DNA of 10,364 nt from Cephalothrix spiralis (Eukaryota; Nemertea; Palaeonemertea; Archinemertea; Cephalotrichidae). Within the stretch, counting starts at the first letter, position 1. The number at the start of each line of letters is the position of its first letter. The notes beneath the pieces are model-generated. The model had not been told where the DNA came from, ran no database searches, and saw only the letters and a program-made list of their open reading frames with translations. The position numbers were made by a program, and so were the translations under genes. Below, piece after piece: positions 7,970-10,364 of the stretch. The stretch covers positions 1 to 10,364 of the forward strand of contig JAUCNG010407138.1 in NCBI GenBank assembly GCA_032353305.1, read 5' to 3'.

Positions 7970-8874
7970 CGGCAGTTTTCTAAAAAAATCGATTTTATAT
8001 TTTTGGAAATTTTATAAGAATGGTCAAGCTTTAAGAGATCACGTGGAAGGCACGGTTGGCTGATTTAGCATCGAAAAACATTTTTGACTGCTTAAAAACA
8101 ACTGAAACTAATAAAATATACGCCAAAAAAACATTTATTACCGTATGTATTAATCCGCTCATGAATGATTAACATAGTATACACATTTTAAGGGAAATTT
8201 TGGTGTGGAACCTTCAGACCCCCGTTTTCGGCCCCCCGCGAAAATCTTGAAAGAGCGGACCTAAACCCCAGCAACCCTTATATTTTCGGATTGCTGGTGA
8301 AAAATCTAGGGCCAAGTTTGTACGCCCCGCTTTGGGGGCCAATACAATTTTTAAAAAAAATCTATATTTGCCCAGGGCCCCTAAAATTGGTCAAACCCCA
8401 TCGAATATGGTACCTTATTATTGTCTTGGACCATGCGGATTAGAAAATATCAGGTTCGACCCTTTTTGGGAGCCTTGAAAAATGTAAAAAAATGTAAAAA
8501 ATTGCAAATTTGGCCCCAAAGTGAGCCCAAACCTTTCGAAAATACAAACTTGGACCTATAATTTTCACAAGTATTTCGAAAATATAAGGGTTGATTGGGT
8601 TTAGGTCCACTCTTCCGAAATTTTCGCGGGGGCCGAAAACGTTCCACACCAGAATTTCCCTTAAAATGTGTATACTATGTAAGTCCTTCATGAGCGGAAT
8701 AATATATAATAAATGTTTTTGGCGTATAATTTATTAGTTTCAGTTGTTTTTGATCAGTCAAAAATGTTTTTCGATGCTTAATCAGCCAACCTTGGCTTCC
8801 ACGTGATCTCTTAAAGCTTGACCATACTTATAAAATTTCGAAAAATATAAAATCTGACTTTTTCCTGCCTCCGG
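7970..8874. repeat. Long foldback (inverted repeat) with arms of about 430 bases
   Basis: The left arm (about 7970-8405) is the reverse complement of the right arm (about 8440-8874). Near-identical blocks include GGTCAAGCTTTAAGAGATCA, GCATCGAAAAACATTTTTGA, CTGAAACTAATAAA and AGTATACACATTTTAAGG. Identity is very high in the outer halves and falls towards a centre near 8420. The open frames in the right arm (8440-8691, minus) are by-products of the repeat, not genes. No transposase or clear target-site duplication is seen. This is most likely a non-autonomous foldback element or a head-to-head duplication of one repeat unit. Confidence 0.9.
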
Positions 8875-10096
8875 ATAGTCGTGAATCCCAACGACTCAAA
8901 CGGAAACAGGAAACGGAAAAAACTCATTACGTATAGGATATAATACAGTAATGGTATATTACGAGATTTACAATACATGGTCACGCAGGATGTTTGATAC
9001 ATAAGGGCATGAAAAGTCCATCACCCGATAAATCAGCAGACTAGACTTGGACTTGCATGGGTTTTTTATATATATCTTGTTATCAATCTTTGGTCCCACT
9101 ACCTAGGATTCGACAATGGGTTCCTTCATTCGTTCGTTGTCATTTGAAAAAATAGAAAAAGAGAACGATAAGAAATAAGTACGAACAATCTTGTAAATCA
9201 TCAATACAGAAATTATTTTAATAAAACATAATCAAAATACAGTATAGATATAAAAAAAGCTTTAAAACATAAAAGAGACATATTAAGTAAAATAAATCTA
9301 AATAAACTAATAACTATAGTTTAAGCTGAACTTGATTTTAAATCTTTAAGTTCTAGAACATATTTGGCTAAATTTTAATACTTTGGTTTTAGAAAATTTA
9401 AATGTTGATAATGTTTAGGTCTTCTGAAGTTTTTTGTGGTGGGTAGGCGAAAACTTAAATTCGAACATTAAAATATGAATTATTGCACGTGTATGCCCGG
9501 GCGTGTATGATATGACTACAGAATTGGACGGACAAAGTGGCTAATGCAAAATATGACTGCACCCAGGCAACCGGTTTTGCATATTGGCGGATAGTTGACC
9601 CCAGACATCAACTAACATCAACTAACTATATCAATCTGGATATGTCATGAAAAATGTTAATCAGTAGGTTAAGTTTTTGCCCCAGCCACATGGTCTCAAA
9701 AGTGGCAAACGTTGCATTTCTACAGTGTCAAAAATATTTTCTTCGACTAAAATATTTTCATCAACATGTACATTTACTTTTTTTTGTAAAATAAGCTGAA
9801 CATTAAATTTTTTTTAACTCCCATAGATCACATAATCGAATGACCTTTCCAGGAAGGGGAGGGGGAGTCATAGAAAAAATGTGCATACGCCTGGACAGAC
9901 CACTTAACTCATTTTTTTGCTAATTTTGACCATCCCATTTTGCTTTTAAATTCTTTTTTAAGTGGTGCTTGAAGCTATAATAAGTTTTGTTATTTAAAAT
10001 ACCTTTCGTGAATAATAGCCTTAAAATGCTGAAAAATAAAGGAGGAAAAAATTTGCAAACAGATGGGAAGATGTTGTTTTTTGGCCCGAAAATATG
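8875..10096. other. Presumed LRPPRC intron, no gene seen
   Basis: AT-rich sequence with a perfect 10-base tandem duplication (ACATCAACTA at 9605 and 9615) and a G-rich run at about 9852-9870. The 63-codon minus frame at 8811-9002 starts outside the foldback and runs into its right arm, and is not credible. I did not find the next LRPPRC exon. Confidence 0.5.
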
Positions 10097-10282
10097 TCAT
10101 TGACCCTCCCCACCAAAATGCAAAACCGTTGAGAGTTTTTTCAAATTTTGCCTTCGCCAAAAGTTATATGTACATACAATATATAGATAAAAATTATATA
10201 CAAAAAAATCAGCAGTAAGATAAAATCAGGAAAAAAATTCATTGACCCTCCCCAACAAAATGCAAAACCTTTGAGAGTTTTT
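10097..10282 (+). repeat. Direct repeat of 44 bases, period 142
   Basis: TCATTGACCCTCCCCAMCAA then AATGCAAAACC and TTGAGAGTTTTT occur at 10097-10140 and 10239-10282 with two substitutions. The sequence between is AT-rich, with a GTATATA-like stretch. It could be part of a longer tandem repeat or element ending beyond the window. Confidence 0.7.
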
Positions 10283-10364
10283 ACCCCAGAATGGGGTATT
10301 GTCAACGTCTGGGGATGTCGGAAATTTACGTCACAGCTATCTCCTCCGTAACTAATTCACGGAT

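Noticed and set aside
8440-8691. Two overlapping minus-strand ORFs of 65 and 83 codons.
   Set aside because: They lie wholly in the right arm of the foldback, overlap in different frames, and their left-arm counterparts are not open in the same way.
1-10364. CRISPR array, prokaryotic defence system, tRNA or rRNA genes.
   Set aside because: No regularly spaced short repeats, no cloverleaf or rRNA-like blocks, and the sequence is clearly intron-bearing eukaryotic DNA.

Overview
The window looks like nuclear DNA of an invertebrate animal. It is AT-rich, has no bacterial-type operons or ribosome-binding sites, and carries short GT-AG-bounded exons separated by introns full of inverted repeats. 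The lineage cannot be named from this sequence alone.

The backbone is one spliced plus-strand gene. Six exons (417-454, 1256-1328, 2144-2280, 2897-2978, 3278-3375, 7819-7855) join with consistent phases into about 154 codons. The reading resembles LRPPRC/bsf, the mitochondrial leucine-rich pentatricopeptide-repeat protein. The key evidence is an HYFWP motif followed by a basic stretch, the helix VYQKIKEML and then NTYAVPIL, an order I recall from vertebrate LRPPRC. Both ends of the gene lie outside the window. Intron lengths are 801, 815, 616, 299 and 4443 bases.

The 4.4-kb intron (3376-7818) is the accessory part. In order it holds a diverged single-arm copy of a foldback repeat (3417-3645), an imperfect tandem repeat (4107-4409), a 1.16-kb element with GC-rich terminal inverted repeats and subterminal repeats (4532-5692), a compact palindrome (5728-5808), and an intronless minus-strand ORF for a 142-residue coiled-coil protein (7170-6742). 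The leader and N-terminus of that ORF are tandemly duplicated just upstream of it. The upstream copy (7348-7247) has lost six codons and ends after 33 residues.

Downstream of the last exon lies a foldback of about 900 bases (7970-8874). Its two arms of roughly 430 bases are very similar in their outer halves, so it should form a long RNA hairpin if it is transcribed as LRPPRC intron. The remainder to 10364 is non-coding as far as I can see, apart from a 44-base direct repeat near the end. A smaller inverted repeat sits in the first intron (845-1071).

No rRNA, tRNA, CRISPR array or prokaryotic defence system was seen. The points most worth a second look are the tandemly duplicated antisense coiled-coil gene and the long foldback with its relative 4.5 kb upstream.
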